Origin: Owenia fusiformis
Taxonomy: Eukaryota; Annelida; Polychaeta; Sabellida; Oweniidae
NCBI GenBank assembly: GCA_903813345.2
Contig: CAIIXF020000004.1
Span: forward strand, 12,300,196 to 12,364,195
Length of the DNA stretch: 64,000 nucleotides
Direction: 5' to 3'
Shown here: one piece after another, positions 1 through 9,225 of the stretch
Layout: each line of letters starts with the position of its first letter
Numbering within the stretch: position 1 is the first letter of the stretch
Position numbers and translations under genes: made by a program
Notes under the pieces: generated by a model
What the model was told of the DNA's origin: nothing
What the model saw: only the letters and a program-made list of their open reading frames with translations
The model's database searches: none

Positions 1-21
1 AATTTTTTTTGGCCCACCCTG
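1..21. mobile_element. Terminal inverted repeat of a mariner-like element (element extends off window)
   Basis: GGCCCACCCTG followed by TA is the complement of the CAGGGTGGGCC end seen at 47770. Only the end of this copy is in the window. Confidence 0.5.
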
Positions 22-864
22 TAGATATGTATTGGATATTACAGGGAGTGGATTTTTAGTTAGAGAGTTTTGGAGGAGTCAAGTAGAGAGAGAATAAAAT
101 GTAGACATTGAAAAGGACCGTAAAAATTAGATTACAAAAGTTGATATTTTATATATAGTTGTGACTCAAAAATGACATTTTAATGATTTTATACATAATT
201 GTGATGAGATAAACACTACATGAATATGGAGTCATGACATATAATAGGATAAACAATGATTCATCAACCGTAAACATTTGCAAATTCTCCAACTTTTGAA
301 AGTTACATCACTGGATCAATCATCTTTTATTTTCATCATGATCGTTCGGTCTTTTGCGATTGCTATGGGACGATTGCTGCAATATTTTAAGTGGAATAAT
401 GATTTACAGAAAGTGCTTGCTTGGAATTTGTGCATTGTGGTTATTCTTCAGACGGACTTGTGGAATAACATTGTGATATTACCGGTACAAATCAGTGGAT
501 AAAGGTTTGCCGTAGTGATATTTTGTGAAGTCGCAGAGGTCCAAGGAGTACTGTGTAAACTTGCGAAGTACTGCAAGTTTGTGTAGTGAATTGTAAAGGA
601 AATGGAATCCTAACCCATACGAATTTGGAGTGATCTCACGGTATTGTGGAAGTGCGAATTAAACTCGATGTTAATTTCGGTGATTCCCATGTTTTGACTG
701 TATCAATTAAAGAAATGGATAAAGGTTGAACTTTGTGAAGTGAACTCCTCTTCATAATAATTGTGATGTAGAACATTTTAATCATATCTCAATATAATTT
801 ATGAAATTCACTAAATTATTGAGTCTGTTAACTTATCTAAGTAAAATTGAACCTTGAAAATGTG

Positions 865-1440
865 ACAGTCCTTTTGTTCTTAAAGAACATTGAGAAGTAT
901 GAGACCCTTTAATTCTTAAAGAACATTGAGAAAGGATGAAGTCCTTTAATTCATAGAGAACAATGAGAACGAGGAAGGATGAGGCCCTTTAGTTTCTAAA
1001 GAACAATGAGAAAGGACGAGACCTTGTAATTCTTAAAGAACAATGAGAAAGGATAAGGCCTTTTAATTCTTAAAAATAATGAGAACAAGAAAGGATGAGG
1101 CCCTTTAAATCCTAAAGAACATTGAAAATGAGAAAGGTTGAGGCCCTTTTAAATCCTAAAGAACATTGAAAACGAGAAAGGTTGAGGCCCTTTTAAATCC
1201 TAAAGAACATTGAAAACGAGAAAGGTTGAGGCCCTTTAATTCTTAAAAAATAATGGGAACGAGAAAGGACGAGGCCCTTTAATTCTTAAAGAACAATGAA
1301 AAAGGATGAGGTTTCTAATGAAAAAATGAGGTCCTCTATTTCTTCAATATCATTGTGTTAGGATTGTCCTCTGTTGTCCTCCTTTCTGATCAGTAAAAGA
1401 ACAATGTTGAAAAACGAGGTCCTCTATTTCTTCAAATACA
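865..1440. repeat. Irregular 45-60-bp tandem repeat upstream of PARL exon
   Basis: Units of TTCTTAAAGAACAATGAGAA then AGGATGAGGCCCTTTAA repeat about ten times, decaying towards 1440. It lies in the PARL intron before the exon at 1473. Confidence 0.85.
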
Positions 1441-1472
1441 TAATGAAAGTACAAGGTCTTTTATTTCTTTAG

Positions 1473-1607
1473 GTGACCTGCGGGAGTTTCACTGGCTGTT
1501 CCATTCTACAATATGAAAGAATGAGATCTCAGGCTGAAAACTATTTGAAGGGTGCAAAGAATTCAGCAGATAATTTATTCAGAAAATCTGGAAGTTTTCG
1601 TGAACAT
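1473..1607 (+). CDS. PARL: PARL exon, segment before TM1
   Basis: The acceptor TTTCTTTAG lies directly upstream and the donor CAT/GTAAGT downstream. The exon is 45 codons in phase 0. It encodes [18 protein letters not shown] and then [16 protein letters not shown], which aligns with the human FTGCAFGSAAIWQYESLKSR region. It is the first recognisable exon here. The acceptor shows that more exons lie upstream, but I could not find them in 1-1472. Confidence 0.85.
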
Positions 1608-4600
1608 GTAAGTAATACAAGGGGGAGTCATGGGTATGATTTAGAGTAGAATGACTTCTTTACATCAGCACTTAGTGCAGAATTTCATTCTGCGTTTTCA
1701 ATAACCTCTTGATCACCCAGAGTGACGAGATTTATCGTCACCTTAGAAATGACCTTGAAACCCAGAATGACGAGATTATCTGTCACAATTTTTTCACTAG
1801 AATTACTCTAATTTGAACAATGTTTTAAAATGTTAATTTCCTTAAGATGAGCATCACCTGTTGTATATGTATGTAGTAAAATGTCAAAAGCGGGCAAAAT
1901 GAAAAATTCTCTGGTTTCAAACTGATTTTAGAGCCTGAGATTCAAGAGATTAACCATTATATTTTTCTTAATGATTAATTTTTAACACTTTTCTCAACTG
2001 TACTGAACTTTTACTCATGTTATATTAGCATGCTAAGCTTTCCAATGGTAGATTAGCCATTAACCATGAAGGATTATGTCTAAAGTTGATTTTGTACATG
2101 TGGGACATTCCATGCAAATTCAACCACTGGTACCCAGTTCAATAATTTTTATATGAAAACTAAATGTATGTAAGATTATTGGATACATTTACCTCAAAAT
2201 AATATTATCACAAAGGAAAAATTGTGAAATGAAATGTTTGACTGAAATAAGTAGAATTAGAAATTTGCACACTTTTGATTAAAAACTGGGGACTTCTGAG
2301 GAAATTTATAACTGACTTGATTTATATAGCAAGGATGAAGTAGATTATTAGTACTTGCCCATAGCCAATAGATGCTTTTCCATATCCCCGGGGAGTTAGT
2401 TCTTTTACCAAGGTTTTTGACAAGGGGGAAGCTATTTTGACAGTTTTGGCTAAAACGTGCAAAAAGAGCTCAGAATGGTGAAAAGCTACATGTTCTTGAA
2501 AGAATATCTAGCCAGGGGGAAGCTGGGGGAGCCTATTGTGTATACAGTGGATTGTTTTTATATATTTAGATGAACCATTACTGGTCTAACTTGTCTCCGG
2601 GAAAGAAAATGGTTGCTGGTATAATAGGAATAAACAGCCTCGTTTTCCTTTTATGGCGAATCCCTGCTGCTCAGGGACTCATGATGCGATACTTTCTGTC
2701 ATCGCCATTTATGGGTAAGTGATGATCAGTCATTGTTGAGTTTCAAAATTGGAAATTCCAATAGTTACCGAGGAGGATTGGCGGCCATTATTCTAACTCC
2801 ATACTCTGTTGCCTGCAGTAGAACAAAATTAGTAAAAATATTTCTATAAGGTTCTCTTTGAACCAAGTATTTCGTTGAATGATGGTTATTACGAATATTT
2901 TGGTAGTATTCAAGCTTCCTCAGCAGTTCTAGTCTCCAAGATTTGAGTAATATTGTTACCAAATTGGTCTATGCCGGGCAAAGGAGTATCGAGTTTGATT
3001 AAGGGCTTCCAATCCTACTTGCATAGTTACTTTGTACCGATGACGTCACACATCTGTGTGCAAGTAGAATTTGATAGAAATAAAACATGATGTCATGATA
3101 TTGTCATGGTTATTGTCATGAACGTGGGCTATATCAAAAGTGCCAGAATACTGGTAGATATTTACCAATCTATTTTTCCATTGACTTCCATACAAATGCT
3201 TGGCTAGATATGTCTTAAATTTCCAGGTGCCTCTTCACTCTCCATGCTGGGTTCAGTTTTCACTTTGGTGCCGACATGTATGTGCTGTGGTCATACGATC
3301 ACTGCTGTCATTTATTAAACCCTGCTATTATGGTGTCTTATATTTCCAGGTGCCTCTTCACTCTCCATGCTGGGTTCAGTTTTCAGCCATAGAGGTTTGT
3401 TCCACTTTTGTGCCAACATGTATGTGTTGTGGTCATTCAATCACTGCTGTCATTTATTAAACCCTGCTATTATGGTGTCTTATATTTCCATGTGCCTCTT
3501 CACTCTCTATGCTGGGTTCAGTTTTCAGCCATAGGGGTTTATTCCACTTTTGTGCCAACATGTATGTGCTGTGGTCATTTGCTGATGTCATTTATTTAAC
3601 CCTGCTATTATGGTGTCTTATATTTCCAGGTGCCTCTTCACTCTCCATGCTGGGTTCAGTTTTCAGCCATAGGGGTTATTCCACGTTGGTGCCAACATGT
3701 ATGTACTATGTTCATTCACTGATGTCATTTAATTAACCCTGCTATTATGGTGTCTTATATTTCCAGGTGCCTCTTCACTCTCCATGCTGGGTTCAGTTTT
3801 CAGCCATAGGGGTTTATTCCACTTTGGTGCCAACATGTATGTACTATGTTCATTCACTGATGTCATTTATTTAACCCTGCTATTATGGTGTCTTATATTT
3901 CCAGGTGCCTTTTCACTCTCAATGCTGGGTCCAGTTTTCTGCCATACTGGTTTTTTCCACTTTGGTGCCAACATGTATGTGCTGTGGTCATTCACTGATG
4001 TAATTTATTGAACCCTGCTATCATGGTGTCTTATATTTCCAGGTGCCTCTTCACTCTCCATGCTGGGTTCAGTTTTCAGCCATAGGGGTTTATTCCACTT
4101 TGGTGCCAACATGTATGTGCTGTGGTCATTCACTGATGTCATTTATTGAACCCTGCTATTATGGTGTCTTATATTTCCAGGTGCTTCATCACTCTCCATG
4201 CTGGGTTCAGTTTTCAGCCATAGGGGTTTATTCCACTTTGGTGCCAACATGTATGTGCTGTGGTCATTCACGGATGTCATAGAACAAACCCTGGGCAAGG
4301 AGCAGTTCTTAGCTGTGTACCTTTCAGCAGGTAGGTATTAACCTTTCAAAAACTGGATTGTTTCCCCCAAAATAATATACAGTAAAACCTGTATATTCAA
4401 ACACTTCTTTACCTGAACACCTCTCAATATGAAAAGTTTTACTCAGTCCCATTTTGTCATCTCTCATTGACTTATATATTAAAAGACCTTGAAATGTGAA
4501 CACCTGCTGTATCTGAACACTTTTGGCTAGTTTGAGTGGTGTTCGGATTAGGCAGGTTTTACTGTATTATATTTGCTATCAATTATCATGCTTGATTATT

Positions 4601-7600
4601 GAAAATAATTTCAGTATCCATGTATCAAGGGGGTAATATTATGGTTTCCATCCTACCTACAAGGGTTCACCTTAAACCTACAATTATAACAGTGATCTCC
4701 CCATCATTAAAACAAGTGGGTGCAGCACCCACCTGAGATTTTTAAAACAGATTTCCACCAACCTGAAAATCCATTTGCACCCACTTAAAAATGAGAAAAA
4801 CCATGAAAAATTGGTATTTTTTGACCAAATTGTGGTCTGAATTGTGAAAATGAGAATTTTGCATCCACTTGTGAAAAACTTCTCTGGAGAACACTGGATT
4901 ACGATATACTAAACTAGTAACTATAGTATCTTTATACAATTGAGTAATCTGATGCCCAGGCTTAATCCATGGCACAAGCCATAATGGTTTCAAAGATAAA
5001 ATCTTGTCCTGGTTTTTATGTCACCGCGAAAAAGTGGTGATATATTGTTATGGTCTCCATTTTTTGTGATGGTGGTTTGCGATCGGCGGTTAGCAATCTG
5101 CAGTTGGCGATAGGTGTCTGTAACAATATTGTGAGCAACTAAGTGGTGATATTTTGTCATGTTAATGCCTTGTTTAAAAACTTCACATTTAAACAGTCAT
5201 TCATGTACATTGTACTAAGAAATTCTCCATCTAAAATGTCACTCGACTTTTTTGTGATTATGAGTCAAAGAAAGCAAATTGACTTCTGTGGTAACTTGAA
5301 ACCATCTTCTAATTTATTCCACTTACCTTTTATTGTTTCTCCAAATATATTCTTTGAAAATCGGATTTTAAGGGTGATAATCAGGGTAATTCTGTGCCAT
5401 TTTATCAAAAATCTTGTTGCTATCTAGAAACAAGCAATTGTGATCTTGTTGTTACCTAGGAACGAGCAACTGTCACGTCACACTCATGTTAATTCTGGAA
5501 TCACATGGCAGCCATTTTGGAAATTTCAAAAAAGTTCCCAATTAAAAAGGCTAAATGCTGTTTACAAATTGGAAACTATGGCAGAATCAACAAAGGGTTT
5601 GTGAAATAATTAGGATATGGTTTCAAAATTATGCACATGACAATATATGACTACTTAATGCAGGCAGGGACTTTTAGTTGCCAAAAAGTCGAGTGACATT
5701 TTAGAGAGAAATTCTTAGGCTACTCTATTGACTATATTTTGTATTGAAATAAATATCTTTTGATTGAAAATACATATTTATACTTGTGTACTTTTCCAGG
5801 AGTGATTTCCTCATTTACCAGTTATGCCTACAAGGTTGCTAGGATGAGCACAATACCATCACTAGGAGCAGTAAGTTTGTTATGTTATGTATGTAACCAT
5901 GGTAACACATATTTGTTTTGCCCAAATGTTAAATTGGTTTATCAAGAAGAGGTGATTTATTATTTGCATAGTCCGTTTTTCTGTTGTTACAATTTTCCAT
6001 AAGGCAGGTTATTCTGTTGAATATAATTTTTTTAAATATCTTATTACAATAAAATAAATTAGACTTCCTCTTGTTTTATCATAGTATTATCTCAAAGATC
6101 AACCTGTCTTAATTATTGCCTCGTCTGTTTTATTTGTAGTCAGGGGCAGTTATAGCACTAATAGGAATGACTTGTATACAGTACCCCAATGCACAACTCA
6201 GTATATCTTGTCTGTTTTATTTGTAGTCAGGGGCAGTTATAGCACTAATAGGAATGACTTGTATACAGTACCCCAAAGCACAACTCAGTATAGCGTTCAT
6301 AGGAGACATCATACCTCACTCATTCTCCGCTCAAAGTGTAAGTGAATTTTATAGCCGTTATAGTGATACCCTTCTCCAGAGGTAGATTTTATAAAACTCT
6401 TTATATGAGCCATGACTCTTAAAACTGGCCTACATCCAATCAGAATATGTTTTTTAAAAACATGACTATATTTGGGGCATTTAAGAAGCAGACATTTATA
6501 TACAGTAAAACTTATTAAGTGGAACACCTCTATAAGTGGAACACTTTTCAAAGTGGATCATTATTATGATGTTTCGATTTGTTCCACTTACACAGGTTTC
6601 ACTTTATGCATTTGAGATTCCTAAGATCACCAAATTGATATTATCAGTTATCACACGTTTCAGCATGTGATACAGGAAATATTACATGAAAGGTAATACT
6701 GTATCATCCACGAAAGCGAAGCTTGAGTGGTGATACATTCTTACCCGAGTGGAATATTTCCTGTATCACATAAGCTGAAACGTGTGATGACGATTTTATC
6801 ACATGTCTTGGAATGTTGAATTGAAGCATTTTGATTTGGTCAATATGATTGTGTTCAGTACTCTGTACTACCGGTAACTATTATAATTTTGTATGTTTTG
6901 AAAGTTCGCATTGAAATAATATGACGTCATACTGTTGTATTCGTACTTGTTAGTGAAATAACATGACGTCATACTGTTTTCTTTAGCTACGAAGTGATAT
7001 AACCAGTGACGTCATATCATTACTATTGACTCCGTAATACAGCCTACCGTATCACATGAAAATTAGTCACGTGTCATGTGATACGGAATATACATTGTCA
7101 CAATTGACCAATCAAAATGCTTATAAACATCTAACCATGTGATAATATTAAGTACATGTACTGTTATTTACTAAAATTTCAATTTTTCAAGTTTATTTAA
7201 ACTAAAATTATAGTGCCCCTTTAAGTGGGCTTTTAAGTGGGTAAGTTGATTGGCAAGGGTTGTATAACTGTTGATTATGGTAGTTAACACTTGTATTTAT
7301 GATTTTAGGCAATGATAGGCTTACTAGCACTGGACACAATGGGAGTTCTAATGAGGTGGAAACTGTTTGATCATGCAGTGCATTTATGAGAAATGTTAAT
7401 TTGTATTTTTGATTGTAGGCAATGATAGGCTTACTAGCATTGGACACAATGGGAGTTCTAATGAGGTGGAAGCTGTTTGATCATGCAGTGCATTTATGAG
7501 AAATGTTAATTTGTATTTTTGATTTAAAGGCAATGATAGGCTTACTAGCACTGGACACAATGGGAGTTCTAATGAGGTGGAAACTGTTTGATCATGCAGT

Positions 7601-8740
7601 GCATTTAGGAGAAATGTTAATTTGTATTTTTGATTGTAGGCAATGATAGGCTTACTAGCATTGGACACAATGGGAGTTCTAATGAGGTGGAAACTGTTTG
7701 ATCATGCAGTGCATTTAGGAGAAATGTTTTTTTGTATTTTTGATTTTAGGCAATGATAGGCTTACTAGCATTGGACACAATGGGAGTTCTAATGAGGTGG
7801 AAACTATTTGATCATGCATTGCATTTAGGAGAAATGTTAATTTGTATTTTTGATTGTAGGCAATGATAGGCTTACTAGCATTGGACACAATGGGAGTTCT
7901 AATGAGATGGAAACTGTTTGATCATGCAGTGCATTTAGGAGAAATGTTAATTTGTATTTATGATTGTAGGCAATGATAGGCTTACTAGCATTGGACACAA
8001 TGGGAGTTCTAATGAGGTGGAAACTGTTTGATCATGCAGTGCATTTAGGAGAAATGTTTATTTGTATTTATGATTTTAGGCAATGATAGGCTTACTAGCA
8101 TTGGACACAATGGGAGTCTTGATGAGGTGGAAACTGTTTGATCATGCGGCTCATTTAGGAGGAATGTTATTTGGAATGTAAGCAAAATTTGATACTTTTT
8201 ATGTTGTCATCATAAAATGTTCATTTTACGTCATCACTATGAAACAGTGACAAGTTAAATAAAATCCACCATTTTTGACATCCTGAAAATGAGAATTAAC
8301 TTGATGGAAAAATCATGGTGGGGACATAGCAATTTGACTCTAGACCCAGTGCAACTGGACATGTACAGTAAAACCAGTATATTGTGAACACCTATGGAGC
8401 CACAAAAAGGTGTTCAGTGTTGTTAGGTGTTCAATACAGAGAGGGGATTTTAAACAGGAGTCATTGTAAAACATGTCTTGAAGAAGTGTTCACTAAACAC
8501 AGGTGTTCATGAGAGAGAAGTGTTCAATAAGACAGGTCTTATATTACTGTATGTTCATAATGGCCATAAAATTGTGACCATTTGGAACAGACTGATGGGG
8601 CTATTGTACTGTATGTTATATAAATAATCTTGTCTTATTTTTTCAGTTGGTATATAAGCTATGGCAAGGACATTATTTGGAAAGGAAGGGAACCATTGAT
8701 AAAGTACTGGCATAAAATTAGAGGAAACATCAAACGATGA
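1473..8740 (+). CDS. PARL: PARL, mitochondrial rhomboid protease (5' exons outside window)
   Basis: Presenilin-associated rhomboid-like protease. The family cleaves PINK1, PGAM5 and similar substrates in the inner mitochondrial membrane. Seven exons are seen: 1473-1607, 2570-2714, 4181-4330, 5800-5870, 6227-6337, 8080-8177 and 8647-8740. They give 804 bp, 267 codons plus TGA, and all junction phases agree. The translation follows human PARL from the segment before TM1 to the C-terminus. Landmarks are [28 protein letters not shown] (HxxxN of TM2), SLGA/SGAV (catalytic Ser, split by an intron), DHAAHLGG (catalytic His) and the tail after [16 protein letters not shown]. The mitochondrial presequence and N-terminus are not in the window. 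Three of the exons sit at the 3' end of tandem arrays of partial copies of themselves. GPR180 lies downstream in convergent orientation. Identity is very likely; expression and exact splicing are inferred. Confidence 0.93.
2380..2530. mobile_element. Diverged MITE of the AGGCCCGTAGCC family
   Basis: TTTTGACAGTTTTGGCTAAA, GCTCAGAATGGTGAAAAGCT and AGCCAGGGGGAAGC match the interior of the 28931 and 15490 copies. The ends are decayed. Confidence 0.45.
2570..2714 (+). CDS. PARL: PARL exon with TM1
   Basis: The acceptor is TATATTTAG and the donor ATGG/GTAAGTG. The exon is 145 bp, phase 0 in and phase 1 out. It encodes [20 protein letters not shown] and then [20 protein letters not shown], followed by YFLSSPFMG. 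It aligns directly with human KWWNNLSDGQRTVTGIIAAN and VFCLWRVPSLQRTMIRYFTS. The hydrophobic stretch is rhomboid TM1. Confidence 0.92.
3227..4180 (+). repeat. Tandem array of seven partial copies of the PARL TM2 exon
   Basis: Copies begin at 3227, 3350, 3492, 3630, 3767, 3905 and 4043. The period is about 138 bp, except that copy 1 lacks about 19 bp and copy 4 lacks 1 bp. Each unit is the end of the preceding intron (pyrimidine tract plus TTCCAG) followed by the first ~100 bp of the TM2 exon, including the HxxxN motif. No copy has the downstream part (QTLGKEQF...) or a donor. Copy 3 has lost its acceptor (TTCCAT). The eighth unit, at 4181, is the functional exon. A 138-bp unit keeps frame (46 codons). 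Some copies end in TGA or TAA after DVIY; others read on through the intron part as [12 protein letters not shown]. Confidence 0.9.
4181..4330 (+). CDS. PARL: PARL exon with TM2 (functional last copy of the array)
   Basis: This is the only unit with both splice sites: acceptor TATATTTCCAG and donor GCAG/GTAGGTA. It is 150 bp, phase 1 in and out. It encodes [20 protein letters not shown], then [20 protein letters not shown] and YLSAG. Human PARL has [19 protein letters not shown] and GQEQFMAVYLSAG at this point. The HxxxN motif (HFGAN) is the conserved TM2 signature near the rhomboid active site. Confidence 0.92.
4380..4564. mobile_element. pogo-like MITE
   Basis: The element is 185 bp with inverted ends CAGTAAAACCTG and CAGGTTTTACTG, flanked by TA on both sides. 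This fits Tc1/mariner-superfamily (pogo/Tigger-like) short elements. It lies in a PARL intron. Relatives occur at 6503-6605, 8366-8549, 30750-31000, 31110-31275, 59228-59460 and 61885-62035. Confidence 0.7.
4690..4885. repeat. Dispersed repeat (CACCCAC... family)
   Basis: This segment around GTGCAGCACCCACCTGAGAT and TGCACCCACTTAAAAATGAG has an inverted, diverged relative at 37480-37625 (CAAGTGGGTGCAAATAGG). It is a dispersed repeat of unknown class. Confidence 0.45.
5020..5165. repeat. Dispersed repeat (TCACC...GGTGAT family)
   Basis: TATGTCACCGCGAAAAAGTG through TGTTAATGCCTTG matches 57945-58095, which has the same order of blocks: TATGTCACCACCACAAATGG, then GGTGACATATTGTCAT, AGCATCTGTAACAA and TGTTAATGCCTTGTTT. 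Two diverged copies of one interspersed family. Confidence 0.55.
5218..5717. mobile_element. Foldback element in PARL intron
   Basis: An inverted pair of about 37 bp lies at 5218-5254 and 5681-5717, sharing TAAAATGTCACTCGACTTTT on one strand and its complement on the other. The loop is about 430 bp and has no coding content I recognise. Class undetermined. Confidence 0.5.
5800..5870 (+). CDS. PARL: PARL exon, ends just before catalytic Ser
   Basis: The acceptor is CTTTTCCAG and the donor GCA/GTAAGTT. It is 71 bp, phase 1 in and phase 0 out. It encodes [20 protein letters not shown] then LGA, against human VISNFVSYVGKVATGRYGPS then LGA. The next exon supplies the S of the GxSG motif. Confidence 0.9.
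6140..6226 (+). repeat. Upstream partial copy of the PARL catalytic-Ser exon
   Basis: An 87-bp direct duplication. It holds an acceptor (TTTGTAG), the first ~68 bp of the exon from the catalytic SGAV, and the intron tail TTGTCTGTTTTATTTGTAG leading into the next copy. It has no donor, and in-frame reading ends at TAG within that tail. It differs from the functional copy by about one base (N for K after QYP). Confidence 0.88.
6227..6337 (+). CDS. PARL: PARL exon with catalytic serine
   Basis: The acceptor is TATTTGTAG and the donor AAAGT/GTAAGTG. It is 37 codons in phase 0. It starts [20 protein letters not shown] and continues [17 protein letters not shown]. The initial Ser completes the GASG catalytic motif (Ser277 in human). 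It is the second and complete copy of an 87-bp tandem duplication. Confidence 0.9.
6503..6605. mobile_element. Short pogo-like MITE fragment
   Basis: It starts CAGTAAAACTTATTAAGTGG after TA and ends with a weak inverted end (ACACAGGTTTCACTT). Internal text (GGAACACCTC...) is shared with the 59228-59460 copies. Confidence 0.5.
6640..7145. mobile_element. Foldback element carrying three CRE palindromes
   Basis: TATCACACGTTTCAGCATGT... near 6650 pairs with ...AGCTGAAACGTGTGATGA near 6790. Related TCACATG/CATGTGATA blocks recur to about 7145. Within it TGACGTCA occurs at 6922, 6964 and 7007. It lies in the PARL intron before the 110-bp array. Class undetermined. Confidence 0.5.
7309..8079 (+). 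repeat. Tandem array of seven partial copies of the PARL catalytic-His exon
   Basis: Units start at 7309, 7419, 7530, 7640, 7750, 7860 and 7970: 110 bp, with one of 111. Each has an intron end (usually GATTGTAG or GATTTTAG) and about 83 bp of exon encoding [20 protein letters not shown] then HAVHLGEM. The copies share V and E where the functional copy at 8080 has A and G (HAAHLGGM), and they lack its donor. Copies 1 and 2 have TGA directly after the His-Leu. Because 110 is not a multiple of 3, reading on into the next unit changes frame and meets a stop. Confidence 0.92.
8080..8177 (+). CDS. PARL: PARL exon with catalytic histidine (functional last copy)
   Basis: The acceptor is TGATTTTAG and the donor GGAAT/GTAAGC. 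It is 98 bp, phase 0 in and phase 2 out. It encodes [20 protein letters not shown] then [11 protein letters not shown], against human AMDTAGMILGWKFFDHAAHL then GGALFGI. The second His (AHLGG) is the catalytic His335 of the human enzyme. It is the eighth unit of a 110-bp array. Confidence 0.93.
8366..8549. mobile_element. pogo-like MITE
   Basis: A 184-bp element, CAGTAAAACCAG... to ...TATTACTG, flanked by TA, in the last PARL intron. It carries the GTGAACACC and TAGGTGTTCA blocks of the family defined at 4380-4564. Confidence 0.6.
8647..8740 (+). CDS. PARL: PARL last coding exon
   Basis: The acceptor is TTTTTTCAG. It enters in phase 2 and ends at TGA. It encodes [20 protein letters not shown] then [10 protein letters not shown], against human WYVTYGHELIWKNREPLVKI then WHEIRTN. 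This gives a slightly shorter tail than the human protein. Confidence 0.93.
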
Positions 8741-8799
8741 CAAACTTTGAACAATAGAAAATATCATGATGGTTATGTTTCGAAATGCAAATTAGAGCG

Positions 8800-9225
8800 G
8801 AGAAGAGTGGAATTAGCAAGGAATAAAGTAAACAGGCATGTAGTCCATACTCTAAATTGTATAGAAATCCAAGAAAATCAAACAGTTCATTCAAATTATG
8901 GAGAGAAATGAGAGGAATTAGCAAGGAATAAAGTAAATAGGCATGTAGTCAGTACTCTAAATTGTATGGAAATGCAAGAAAATCAAGCAGTTCATTCAAA
9001 TTTTAGAGAGAAATGAGAGGAATTAGCAAGGAATAAAGTAAACAGGCATGTAGTCAACACTTTAAATTGTATAGAAATGTCAGGAAATCATACACTTTAT
9101 TCAAATTTTAGAGAGAAATGAGAGGAATTAGCAAGGAATAAAGTAAACAGGCATATAGTAAATACTCTAAATTGTATAGAAATGCAAGAAAATCAAGCAG
9201 TTCATTCTAACTATGGGGAGAAAAT
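8800..9225. repeat. Four-copy 105-bp tandem repeat in the PARL 3' region, each with AATAAA
   Basis: Units of GGAATTAGCAAGGAATAAAG... repeat with an exact 105-bp spacing. AATAAA lies at 8822, 8927, 9032 and 9137, starting about 80 bp after the PARL stop. The unit belongs to a dispersed family with single, diverged copies at 39325-39440, 40678-40835 (inverted), 42005-42130, 52955-53085 (inverted), 53750-53880 (inverted), 59970-60110 (inverted) and 60370-60490. The repeats are a plausible source of PARL polyadenylation signals. Confidence 0.75.

Noticed and set aside
3200-4282. Overlapping + frames of 63-86 codons
   Set aside because: They are reads of the PARL exon-copy array in various frames, not separate genes.
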